Assembly: GCA_017448245.1 (NCBI GenBank)
Contig: JAFSLV010000041.1
Span: 160,193-224,192, forward strand
DNA from: Lachnospiraceae bacterium
Lineage (GTDB): Bacteria > Bacillota > Clostridia > Lachnospirales > Lachnospiraceae
Length of the DNA: 64,000 nt
Reading direction: 5' to 3'
In this document: in pieces, positions 25,881-33,911 of the stretch
Numbering within the stretch: position 1 is the first letter of the stretch
Layout: each line of letters begins with the position of its first letter
Program-made: the position numbers and the translations under genes
The notes under the pieces: model-generated
What the model was told of the DNA's origin: nothing
The model's input: only the letters and a program-made list of their open reading frames with translations
The model's database searches: none

Positions 25881-26849
25881 ATGGATTACGCGCAGATCGA
25901 ACGTTTTTTGACCATCGTCAAGCACATGAATCTCGGAAAGGCCGCCGGAGAGCTCTATATCTCGCAGTCTGCACTTTCGCAGTCCATCTCCAATCTGGAA
26001 AAGGAACTCGGCTTTTCCCTCTTTCACCGCATCTCCAACAAGCTCGTGCTGACCAGGGAGGCGGAGACGCTTCTTCCCGATTTTGAAGAGATCCATAAGG
26101 CCTATCTCTCCTTTGAAGAGCGCAAGGAATCGCTGTTACAGAAGGAAACACTCGACTATGTGACGATCGGATTTGCCGGCAATGCCGTGGTATTTGCGAC
26201 ACTCTCGCTTTCGGAATTCTTTAATAACTATCCGAAAGAAATCGTCAATACCACCTATACCAGCAGGGATCTGTTGCCCACGATGCTCCGTGAGGGACAG
26301 ATCGATTTTGCGATTACGTATCCTCCGCTCTCCTTCCATGACATCTCCAGCACGCCGCTCAGGAAGGAAGCCACCGCGGTAGCCGTTCCCGTCTCACATC
26401 CTCTTGCCAAAAAAGAAAAGCTCAAGACAAAGGAGCTGGAAAAATATCCCTTCCTCGGGCTGAAAAAGGGACATCACTTCAGAAACAACTGTGAAAACAT
26501 CTGTGCCCAGTGCGGGATCCGGATACGCTATGCCAAAACCGGCACCAGGCAGGAGCTCTCCGCTCTGATCGAGGAAAACCGCAAAGACGGCGAGATGCTC
26601 TTTTTCTGCGCGGAGCACAGCTTCCATGAGATGACCGGCGAAGACGGCTATGTCTTAAAGTATGTGGATGATGCGCGTTTTGATGTCATCACCGCGCTCT
26701 CCTGGATCAGTACCGGCAAAGCACAGTATCAGCACAAGGACTTTATGGATTACATCACCAATAATTACAGCCGCACACGCAACGAGTATGAGCGGCTGTA
26801 TTCCCATATCTTTAATGATGTCTATGCTCCGGTAAAAAAGGAGGCGTGA
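25881..26849 (+). CDS. LysR-family transcriptional regulator (LysR2)
   Basis: About 322 residues. The start at 25881 (MDYAQIERFLTIVKHMN) follows an AGAGGGGG site; the long open frame upstream to 25548 is not coding. The helix-turn-helix region reads GKAAGELYISQSALSQSISNLE, and the rest is a LysR effector domain. It is divergent from TRAP operon 1 and convergent with the SDR gene of operon D. It most likely controls the TRAP operon in response to the transported compound. Confidence 0.88.
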   Translation: MDYAQIERFLTIVKHMNLGKAAGELYISQSALSQSISNLEKELGFSLFHRISNKLVLTREAETLLPDFEEIHKAYLSFEERKESLLQKETLDYVTIGFAGNAVVFATLSLSEFFNNYPKEIVNTTYTSRDLLPTMLREGQIDFAITYPPLSFHDISSTPLRKEATAVAVPVSHPLAKKEKLKTKELEKYPFLGLKKGHHFRNNCENICAQCGIRIRYAKTGTRQELSALIEENRKDGEMLFFCAEHSFHEMTGEDGYVLKYVDDARFDVITALSWISTGKAQYQHKDFMDYITNNYSRTRNEYERLYSHIFNDVYAPVKKEA

Positions 26850-26871
26850 TCTTCGGCTTCCCGGTACTTCT

Positions 26872-27699
26872 TCAACCGTCCGACAATGCGCTCAGCGCCT
26901 TCTGCGCTTTGATCTCTTCCACGCGCTCTTCCAGCGTGGCGGTAATGATCCGGTTGGCATCACTCCCCATATAATAACGCAGAGGCAGTTTTTCCTGCGC
27001 AAGAACGGCTATGATCGCGTCGCCCGCTTTTTCGGGATTGCCCGGCATGCCGGAGGTATCCACCCTGATATGCTTGGCGCGTGTCCATGCGGTATCCTTA
27101 TAATCCTCGATCTTCAATGCGGCGCCCTGCATACTGTGATCCCCGTAGAATTCCGTACGGAAGGCCCCGGGTTCCACAATCAGCACATCGATCCCGAGCG
27201 GTTTGACCTCCTGGATCAGCCCCTCGCTCAAGAGCTCGAGCGCCGCCTTTGAGGCCGCATAATAGCCGGAACCGACCGCGGACTTGGAAGCGGCAATCGA
27301 CGTGATGTTGATAATCGTACCGCTTCTTTTTGCGCGCATATGCGGCAATACTTCCTTGATCATGCCGACCGCACCGAAAAAATTGGTTTCAAAGAGTTCC
27401 CTGACCTGTGCATCATCGCCTTCCTCCACGGAAGACCGGTAGCCGTGTCCCGCGTTGTTGACCAGCACGTCAATCTGCCCGAACGCCTCCATGACGGTAC
27501 TGACGGCCTTTTTCCGTGCGTCCGCGTCCGTTACGTCCAGTGAAACCACCCTGCAGGTATCCGGATAATCAGCAGCAACGTTTGCCACGCTGTCCGTATT
27601 TCTTGCCGTCACCACCGCCCGGTCTCCGTGTGCGAGAACCGTAGCGGCAATGCCTCTGCCGATGCCCGTGGAGCATCCCGTGATCAGCCATGTTTTCAT
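26872..27699 (-). CDS. short-chain dehydrogenase/reductase (SDR), operon D
   Basis: About 275 residues, classical SDR. Cofactor motif is TGCSTGIG (about residues 7-14), NNAG lies near residue 84, and the active-site pair is in YYAASKAALE (YxxxK). The start at 27699 (MKTWLITG) has an AAAGGGAT site; an upstream TTG in the same frame is less likely. It is the last gene of operon D, 14 bp after the alcohol dehydrogenase. It should interconvert a hydroxy and a keto group with NAD(P); the substrate is unknown. Confidence 0.85.
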   Translation of the reverse strand: MKTWLITGCSTGIGRGIAATVLAHGDRAVVTARNTDSVANVAADYPDTCRVVSLDVTDADARKKAVSTVMEAFGQIDVLVNNAGHGYRSSVEEGDDAQVRELFETNFFGAVGMIKEVLPHMRAKRSGTIINITSIAASKSAVGSGYYAASKAALELLSEGLIQEVKPLGIDVLIVEPGAFRTEFYGDHSMQGAALKIEDYKDTAWTRAKHIRVDTSGMPGNPEKAGDAIIAVLAQEKLPLRYYMGSDANRIITATLEERVEEIKAQKALSALSDG

Positions 27700-27713
27700 C
27701 GTTTGTATCCCTT

Positions 27714-28805
27714 TCAATCGTTATACACCACCGCCTTGATCAGGCTGCGGTCCAGGTTGGCGTACAGTTCCATCGCTTCCGGAATCCTGTCGATCCCGTG
27801 GAAGGAGTGTGTGATCATCTGCGAGGGATGAATCCTGTCGTACTGGATCATCTTGAGCATCCGGTACATAAAGACACGACCGCCCGCAGCGGACTCCGTG
27901 AGCAGGCGTTTACCGCCGGTACCGCCGGAGATATAACTCATGTTCATCTGAAAGTACGGCTCATTGTTGAATTTGCAGATGTTCATCACCGTACCGCCCC
28001 GCTTGATCAGGCGCATGGCGATATTGATCTGCTCCGTGCTGCCGCCGCAGACAATGGCGGCATCCAGATCCCGCCCGCGGTTTTCCTCAATGATCTTGTC
28101 CGGATAATCCTTGTCATGATAGTCATGACAGTGCGTCGCGCCGAATTTTTTTGCACAGTCAAAACAGACCTGTCGGCTGCCGACCGCAAAAATCCTTCCG
28201 GCACCGCGCAGGGCGCAGGCCGCCACCGCCATCTGCCCGACGGGACCGATGCCGAGAACAGCCACACTGTCGCCGAAACGGATATTCATCTCCTCAACGG
28301 CACCGAAGGAAGTCTCCATCATGTCGGTACACATGACGGCATCCTCCCAGGATACATCGTCCGGAATATGCGCAAGGTTCATGTCGGCGTCACTCATGTT
28401 GAAGTGTTCGACAAAGCAGCCGCCACGCAAAGGACCCGGATCATGCCAGAACATGTTGTCCGTGTTGCCGCGGTAATACCCGTCCTGCGCTTCCAGCGAC
28501 CTCCAGTTGGGCATCTTCGTACAGACAACGACACGCTCACCCGGCTTGAAATCCTCAACCTCCTCGCCGACGGCCTCCACTATGCCGCACATTTCGTGTC
28601 CCGTCGGCTTTCCCAGAAGATGCGGACGGTTTGCCCAGCCCATCCTGAGACCTTCCACGTCGGAGGTACAGATGGACCAGATCACGGGTTTTATGATCGC
28701 ACCTTTTGATAAAGGCTTTTCCGGTAAGGGAAAAGCCTCTCCTACCTCAAGTTGATCAACGCCCGTAATGGAAACAAAACGGTTCGGCCTGATTTTCGTT
28801 GCCAT
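27714..28805 (-). CDS. zinc-dependent medium-chain alcohol dehydrogenase (secondary-alcohol dehydrogenase-like)
   Basis: A 363-residue MDR enzyme similar to clostridial NADP-dependent secondary alcohol dehydrogenase. Zinc ligands can be seen in SICTSDVEG (Cys), PTGHEMCG (His and Glu) and 'MCTDMM' (Asp). The nucleotide fold is VAVLGIGPVGQMAVAA (about residue 190). It has the catalytic but not the structural zinc site. Its ATG overlaps the stop of the ferredoxin-AKR gene (TAATG), so the two are coupled. ADH 2 at 42215-43279 is its paralogue in the AT-rich block. Confidence 0.88.
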   Translation of the reverse strand: MATKIRPNRFVSITGVDQLEVGEAFPLPEKPLSKGAIIKPVIWSICTSDVEGLRMGWANRPHLLGKPTGHEMCGIVEAVGEEVEDFKPGERVVVCTKMPNWRSLEAQDGYYRGNTDNMFWHDPGPLRGGCFVEHFNMSDADMNLAHIPDDVSWEDAVMCTDMMETSFGAVEEMNIRFGDSVAVLGIGPVGQMAVAACALRGAGRIFAVGSRQVCFDCAKKFGATHCHDYHDKDYPDKIIEENRGRDLDAAIVCGGSTEQINIAMRLIKRGGTVMNICKFNNEPYFQMNMSYISGGTGGKRLLTESAAGGRVFMYRMLKMIQYDRIHPSQMITHSFHGIDRIPEAMELYANLDRSLIKAVVYND

Positions 28806-29989
28806 TATTTGGACTTCCCTCCCGAGTGCGATGCCGTCGCGCTCCATCCGTCAAAGTGTTTGGTGACATCCCCGCGCATCAGCTCCGAAATCGGGAGATT
28901 CTGCGGGCAGACCGCTTCGCACATCTTGCATCCGACACAGTCCCCGGCTCTGGCTCCGTATGTCGCAGCCAGGTTATTATACAGACCTCCGAATCCGCCG
29001 ACATGTCCTTCCTCAAAGCGCGCAAAGTCATTTTCCAGGGCAAAATAGTCCGGGATCGGGATATGCTTGGGACATCTCGTCAGGCAGTAATTGCAGTGCG
29101 TGCAGGCAATCTTGGTATCCTTGCGGATGATGTCCGCGACCTTGTACACGATTTCGAGCTCCTCGTCGTTCAGGGGCTTGAACTCCCGCATGGTCCTGAC
29201 ATTGTCCTCGACCTGCGCCATCGTACTCATGCCGCTCATCACGCGGTCGACCACATCGACGGATGCCGCATAGCGGATCGCCCAGGAGGCGATCGACGCG
29301 TCCGGATTATAGTCCTTCATGAGTTTTTCCGCTTCCGCGGGAACGTTGGACAAAAGGCCTCCCTTGACCGGCTCCATGACGAGCACGTATTTGCCGTGCT
29401 CTCTCGCAATCTCGCAGAGTCTCTTCGACTGGATCGTCGGGTTGTCCCAGTCGAGATAATTGACCTGCAGATAGACAAACTCGATCTCCGGATGCTCCGT
29501 GAGCATCTTTTCGAGAAACTCCGGAGAATCATGCGTGGAGCATCCGAAACGGTCGATCACGCCCTCTTTGACCTTGTCCATCATATATTCAAACGCGCCG
29601 ATTTCCTTGGCGGTCTGGTAGGTCTTTTCGTTGATCGAGTGTAACAGGAACGTATCAAAATGATCGACGCCGCAGTTGTCGAGCTGTTTATGAAAGAGCT
29701 CATCCACCTGCTCGATCGTCGGATTCTTCAGGAATTTGAGAGGGAGCTTCGACGAGATCTGCAGTTTTTCCCTCGGATAGCGCTTGACCACAAAGTCCCG
29801 GACAAAGGATTCACTCTTGAAATTGTGATAGATCCAGGACGTGTCAAAATAGTTGAACCCCGCATCGATATAGGTGTCCACCATCTGTTTGACCAGATCC
29901 GCATTGACATTGCCCGGATCGCTCGGATCGTTTAAGGGCAGGCGCATAAATCCAAAGCCCAGTTTTTTTCCGTCGTTTTCACCCTTCAT
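28805..29989 (-). CDS. aldo/keto reductase with C-terminal 2x[4Fe-4S] ferredoxin domain (copy 1)
   Basis: A 394-residue fusion. Residues 1 to about 280 are an AKR TIM barrel (GFGFMRLPL; YFDTSWIYH with the catalytic Tyr; 'CSTHDSPEF'). The C-terminal part has two iron-sulphur motifs, CTHCNYCLTRCP and CVGCKMCEAVCP. Such proteins are common in strict anaerobes and probably pass electrons between ferredoxin and a carbonyl substrate or a partner dehydrogenase. Operon D places it after an ordinary AKR and before the zinc ADH. The close paralogue 31248-32450 lies on the other side of that AKR. Confidence 0.88.
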   Translation of the reverse strand: MKGENDGKKLGFGFMRLPLNDPSDPGNVNADLVKQMVDTYIDAGFNYFDTSWIYHNFKSESFVRDFVVKRYPREKLQISSKLPLKFLKNPTIEQVDELFHKQLDNCGVDHFDTFLLHSINEKTYQTAKEIGAFEYMMDKVKEGVIDRFGCSTHDSPEFLEKMLTEHPEIEFVYLQVNYLDWDNPTIQSKRLCEIAREHGKYVLVMEPVKGGLLSNVPAEAEKLMKDYNPDASIASWAIRYAASVDVVDRVMSGMSTMAQVEDNVRTMREFKPLNDEELEIVYKVADIIRKDTKIACTHCNYCLTRCPKHIPIPDYFALENDFARFEEGHVGGFGGLYNNLAATYGARAGDCVGCKMCEAVCPQNLPISELMRGDVTKHFDGWSATASHSGGKSK

Positions 29990-30054
29990 GTGTCATCTCC
30001 TTGAGGATGCAGCCACGCACCGTGTACGGAGCGTGGCCGCAACCATACAATCGT

Positions 30055-31077
30055 TTATTTAACCGGCGCGTCGCCGACCACGTTGGTCTTTCCGCCCATC
30101 TTGTTGGTATCGATAAATTTGTGTGGTACATACGGCTCGTCGATGTAGGCAACATCCTCGGGCGTGAGCTTGATCTCGATGGACTTGAGATAGTCGTCGA
30201 GCTGCTCCGTGGATTCCGCACCCACCAGCGGGATCGAGCCCTTGGCCTGATGCCAGGCGATCGCGATGGTGCTCATCTTGACGCCGTACTTTTTGGACAG
30301 CTCTTCGATGCGGTCGACGATCGGCTTGTCGACGTCTTCCGTCGATCCGTATTTCTTGGTCAGCACGCTGTCGATCTGTGCACGCTTCGTGGCCTTCTCG
30401 CCCCACGGATGCGCGACCTTGCCGCCCGCCATCGAGGAATATGGGCTGATCGCGATTCCCGCATCCTGGCAGTAAGGGATCATCTCGTTTTCTTCCTCGC
30501 GGAAGATCGGATTGTAGTGCGATTCCATGACGATCGGCACCGCCCAGTGATTCTGCTTGCAGAGATTGACGAGCTTCTGGAACTGCCAGCAGCGCATCGT
30601 GGAACAGCCGATATAGCGCGCTTTACCGGCTCTCACGATATCGTTCATCGTCTCCGCCGTCTCCTCGATCGGCGTGTTGACGTCCCATCTGTGGAGCATA
30701 TAGATATCGACATAGTCAAGACCCAGTCTCTTCAGGGAACCGTCGATCTGTCCCATGATGTGCTTGCGGGAGGAGCCGCCGCCGTTGGGGCCGTCCCACA
30801 TCGGCTGGTTGACCTTGGACTGGATGACATACTCGTCGCGGTTGCCAAACTCCCTGAGGACCTTGCCGACGATCTCTTCCGAGGTACCGACACCGTACTC
30901 GTTGGCCGTGTCAAAATAATTGATGCCGTGCTCGATCGCATACTTTAAGATCGGCTTGGCATCTTCATACGGCAGCGACCATTTGTGATGCCAGACATTG
31001 GGGTCCGCAAAGCCCATGCAGCCCATGGCAAATTTGGATACTTCCATACCGCTCTTTCCCAGTTTTACGTATTCCAT
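30055..31077 (-). CDS. aldo/keto reductase, first gene of operon D
   Basis: About 340 residues, a full AKR barrel: MEYVKLGKSGMEVSKFAMGCMGF, then INYFDTANEYG with the catalytic Asp/Tyr, LDYVDIYMLHRWD, and 'IGCSTMRCWQ'. The ATG at 31077 follows a GAGGAGG site; the open frame extends to 31428, but that part covers the promoter and the end of the next operon. The LysR box and a large inverted repeat lie 75-125 bp upstream. It should reduce a ketone or aldehyde with NAD(P)H. Confidence 0.87.
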   Translation of the reverse strand: MEYVKLGKSGMEVSKFAMGCMGFADPNVWHHKWSLPYEDAKPILKYAIEHGINYFDTANEYGVGTSEEIVGKVLREFGNRDEYVIQSKVNQPMWDGPNGGGSSRKHIMGQIDGSLKRLGLDYVDIYMLHRWDVNTPIEETAETMNDIVRAGKARYIGCSTMRCWQFQKLVNLCKQNHWAVPIVMESHYNPIFREEENEMIPYCQDAGIAISPYSSMAGGKVAHPWGEKATKRAQIDSVLTKKYGSTEDVDKPIVDRIEELSKKYGVKMSTIAIAWHQAKGSIPLVGAESTEQLDDYLKSIEIKLTPEDVAYIDEPYVPHKFIDTNKMGGKTNVVGDAPVK

Positions 31078-31134
31078 AAAATGATTCCTCCTCAATGATG
31101 CATGCGACCTGTCCGGTCTCCTGATTTTGTAAGT

Positions 31135-31165
31135 ATCATACAATAAAAAGTGCCTATGGGAATAA
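31135..31165 (-). promoter_or_regulatory. operon D promoter (TTATTC-N19-TATGAT)
   Basis: TATGAT (31140-31135, minus) with a weak TTATTC (31165-31160) exactly 20 bp downstream of the LysR box. Predicted start near 31128. The poor -35 and long spacer fit an activator-dependent promoter. Confidence 0.55.
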
Positions 31166-31192
31166 TACTTTCGTGGTATATTCCCATAGGCA
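31151..31192. repeat. perfect 14-bp inverted repeat overlapping the operon D LysR box
   Basis: TGCCTATGGGAATA and its exact reverse complement are separated by 14 bp. The right arm runs into the ATAGG half of the LysR box, and the left arm contains a second CCTAT. The repeat therefore links box and -35 and may be the full recognition plus activation site for a LysR tetramer. Confidence 0.7.
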
Positions 31193-31200
31193 GACCCTAT
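31186..31200. promoter_or_regulatory. LysR-type operator box, copy 4 (ATAGG-N5-CCTAT)
   Basis: ATAGGCAGACCCTAT is a perfect ATAGG/CCTAT repeat. It is identical to copy 1 at 14 of 15 positions and centred about 65 bp upstream of the predicted operon D start. Confidence 0.75.
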
Positions 31201-31247
31201 TCTGACCATATCTCCCGTAAAAGTAACGACCCGTAGCGTCGTTTTGG

Positions 31248-32450
31248 CTATGCGTTCACCTTGTCCCTGACCTCTTTTCCCTGACCGTGCGATTTTTCGA
31301 TGCTCCAGCCGTCGAAATGCTCGGAGACGAGCTTGAGATAATCGGGGATCGGGAGATTCTGCGGACAGACCGCGACACACTGGTTGCAGGCGATGCAGTC
31401 GCCGGCCTTGGCGCCGTGGTACTGGCACAGATTCTGGTAGCGGCCGCCGTAGCCGCCGACATGACCCTTTTCAAAACGCGCAAAGTCGTTTTCGAGTGTA
31501 AAGAAATCTGAGATCGGGATATGCTTGGGGCATCTCGTGATGCAGTAATTGCAATGCGTGCAGGCGATCTCCGTGTCCTCCCGGATGATGTCCGCAACCT
31601 TCCGGATAATCTCCTTTTCTTCGTCATTGAGCGGCTGGAACTCGCGCATGGTCCTGATGTTGTCTGCGACCTGTTCCATCGTGCTCATCCCGCTCATGAC
31701 GCGATCGACGGCGGGTGCGCTTGCCGCAAACCGGATCGCCCAGGAAGCAATCGAGGCATCCGGGTTATACTCCTTCATCAGTTTTTCCGCCTTGGGCGGA
31801 ACCTTGGAGAGCAGACCGCCCTTGACCGGTTCCATCACGAGGATGTATTTGCCGTGCTTGTGCGCGATGTCGCACATGCCCTTGGAATTGATCGTCGGAT
31901 TGTCCCAGTCGAGATAATTGACCTGCAGATAGACAAATTCGATCTCCGGATGCTCCGTCAGCATCATGTCGAGAAACTCCGGATCGTCATGGGTGGAAGC
32001 ACCGAAGCGGCCGATGATGCCTTCCTTCACTTTTTCATTCATGTATTCAAAGGTGCCGATCTTTTTGGCCACCTCATAGGACGCACGGTTGATGCCGTGC
32101 ATCAGATAGGTATCCCAGAACTCCACGCCGCAGCTTTCGAGCTGGTGCTTGAAGACCTCGTCAACCTTTTCCCAGGTCGCGCCCTTGATAAATTTGATCG
32201 GCATCTTGGAGGAGATCTGCAGCCGGTCCCTGCTGTAGCGGTCGACCACACATTCCTTCACGAACGATTCGCTCTTGAAATTGTGATAGATCCAGGATGT
32301 GTCAAAATAGTTGAAGCCCGCGTCGATATAGGCATCGACCATCTCATTGACTTTTTTCACATCGACACTGCCCGGATCGTTAGGATCCGTCAGGGGCAGA
32401 CGCATAAATCCAAAGCCCAGCTTTTTTCCGTCGTCTCTCTCGTTTGCCAT
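31248..32450 (-). CDS. aldo/keto reductase with C-terminal 2x[4Fe-4S] ferredoxin domain (copy 2)
   Basis: A 400-residue paralogue of 28805-29989 with the same layout: AKR barrel (GFGFMRLPLTDP; YFDTSWIYH), then CTHCNYCITRCP and CIACNQCVAVCP. It ends the operon that starts at 36519 and follows MmgE/PrpD copy 3. Having one copy in each of two adjacent operons suggests a local duplication followed by assignment to different redox routes. Start set by GGAGGGAAGG. Confidence 0.88.
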   Translation of the reverse strand: MANERDDGKKLGFGFMRLPLTDPNDPGSVDVKKVNEMVDAYIDAGFNYFDTSWIYHNFKSESFVKECVVDRYSRDRLQISSKMPIKFIKGATWEKVDEVFKHQLESCGVEFWDTYLMHGINRASYEVAKKIGTFEYMNEKVKEGIIGRFGASTHDDPEFLDMMLTEHPEIEFVYLQVNYLDWDNPTINSKGMCDIAHKHGKYILVMEPVKGGLLSKVPPKAEKLMKEYNPDASIASWAIRFAASAPAVDRVMSGMSTMEQVADNIRTMREFQPLNDEEKEIIRKVADIIREDTEIACTHCNYCITRCPKHIPISDFFTLENDFARFEKGHVGGYGGRYQNLCQYHGAKAGDCIACNQCVAVCPQNLPIPDYLKLVSEHFDGWSIEKSHGQGKEVRDKVNA

Positions 32451-32504
32451 CGTCCTTCCCTCCGTATAATCTGTTTTCGCGCACCGTAATGATGCTGCCG
32501 CGCA

Positions 32505-33896
32505 TTAACCAAATGACCGGTTCACATCCGTGATCAGCTGTGAGACATCGCTCACCGTTTCCATTGTATCAATCAGCGCAAGCACCGCTTCCGCAGCCCC
32601 CTCCTTCGGCTTTTTGAGGCCGAAAGAAAACGCATCCAGAAATTTCTCCCGCATATCCTCCGCTGTAAAGGGATTGGACGGATGTCCCTTCTGGTAGACG
32701 GAACCGGTAAAATCTCCCTTCGTCGTATGGAGCGTTACCTTTGCGCGTGCCACGCCGCGCGGAAACTCCGCCTCCACCTGTTCATCCACATACGCTTCCA
32801 CTTTGTCGATAAAGGCAAGCGTCTCCTTATCACGAATCCCCTCTTCCGTCAGGTCGCTCAGATGCAGATGCCGCTTGACGATCATGGTGGACACGGAATA
32901 GGGGATCGAAAACTGTCCGTCCACCACCTTCTGCGGTGCGTACTTGACCTCCTTCGGTTCGACGCAGGTACGGTAGCCGTGACGGTTGGTACCGACCTCA
33001 GCGCTGATCACATCCTCCGGCTGCAGGTCATGCGTTTTCATAAGATAATCCGTAGTTCCCGACGGTGTCATGCACTGTCCGCAGACCGGATAGGGCTTGA
33101 AGGCAAGCGTACCGATCCGGAACTTTTTCCCGAGTCCTTCCGTCAGTTTCGACCTGTCGCAGCGGTCATTGAGATAGAGTTTGAAAAAATTGTAATTACC
33201 GTCGATCAGATGTCGCGCACCGCTGATGCCCTCGCGTGCCATATAGGCCGCAAAGACACCGTTCTTGACACTGAGTGCGGGCTGCATCCTCTTGGTGAGC
33301 GTCGTATCCCTCGCCGCCTGCTGGTTGCCGCCGAGCTGCGCATAGGCGATGCCGAGCGCATGCACGATCTCTTCTTCACTCAGTCCCAACAGGAGCGAAG
33401 CGGCAAGTGCTGCACCGAAGCCCGCAAGCAGCGCCGAATAGATCCAGCCGGATTCGGAGCCGGGCACTTTGATCGCGTCGCCGAAGCGGATCAGTACATC
33501 CGCCGTCACCGCGATCACGCGGATTGCTTCCCTGCCGGAGATGCCTCCCCTCTCCTCCGAAACCGCAAGCACCGTCGGGATCACGGAGATGCCGGTATGC
33601 ACCACGGCATCCGGATGATACTCGTCATAGTCCCTTGCATGGGACAGCAGCGAATTGAGAAAGGCCGTGTGCATGACGGGAAGCTTCTCTCCGAAAAAAA
33701 GCACCGTGCTCTCTTCCCGTCCGCCCCAGTGATCAATCAGCCTTCTTGCCTGTGCGACACCCTCAGCACCGGTACCAGCGACAGACACGCCGATGATGTC
33801 CTTTAAGAGCATTTTTGCCGCATCGACCGCTTCCTTAGGCAGATCCTCATACTTTGTATTTTTTGCAAAACGTACCAGTTCGACGATCGTATCCAT
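32505..33896 (-). CDS. MmgE/PrpD family protein (copy 3)
   Basis: About 463 residues. MDTIVELVRFAKNTKYEDLP at the start matches copy 2 almost residue for residue, as do DAVVHTGISVIPTVLA and 'QAARDTTLTKRMQPA'. I start it at 33896 with an AGAGG site; a GTG nine bases upstream is possible. Copies 2 and 3 clearly belong to one subgroup, distinct from copy 1. This one is placed with Fe-ADH and reductases rather than with a CoA-transferase, so it may act on a free acid. Confidence 0.82.
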   Translation of the reverse strand: MDTIVELVRFAKNTKYEDLPKEAVDAAKMLLKDIIGVSVAGTGAEGVAQARRLIDHWGGREESTVLFFGEKLPVMHTAFLNSLLSHARDYDEYHPDAVVHTGISVIPTVLAVSEERGGISGREAIRVIAVTADVLIRFGDAIKVPGSESGWIYSALLAGFGAALAASLLLGLSEEEIVHALGIAYAQLGGNQQAARDTTLTKRMQPALSVKNGVFAAYMAREGISGARHLIDGNYNFFKLYLNDRCDRSKLTEGLGKKFRIGTLAFKPYPVCGQCMTPSGTTDYLMKTHDLQPEDVISAEVGTNRHGYRTCVEPKEVKYAPQKVVDGQFSIPYSVSTMIVKRHLHLSDLTEEGIRDKETLAFIDKVEAYVDEQVEAEFPRGVARAKVTLHTTKGDFTGSVYQKGHPSNPFTAEDMREKFLDAFSFGLKKPKEGAAEAVLALIDTMETVSDVSQLITDVNRSFG

Positions 33897-33911
33897 CCGT
33901 ATCACCTCTGT

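Noticed and set aside
26872-27699. Bile-acid hydroxysteroid dehydrogenase as function for the SDR, with CaiB as BaiF
   Set aside because: The cluster lacks the other bai genes, and both SDR and CaiB families are too broad for this call.
31055-31428. A fused ferredoxin-AKR protein made of the tail of 31248-32450 and the AKR at 30055
   Set aside because: The frame is open through the intergenic region, but the upstream part is in a different frame from the ferredoxin-AKR gene and contains the LysR box; the AKR has its own GAGGAGG site at 31077.
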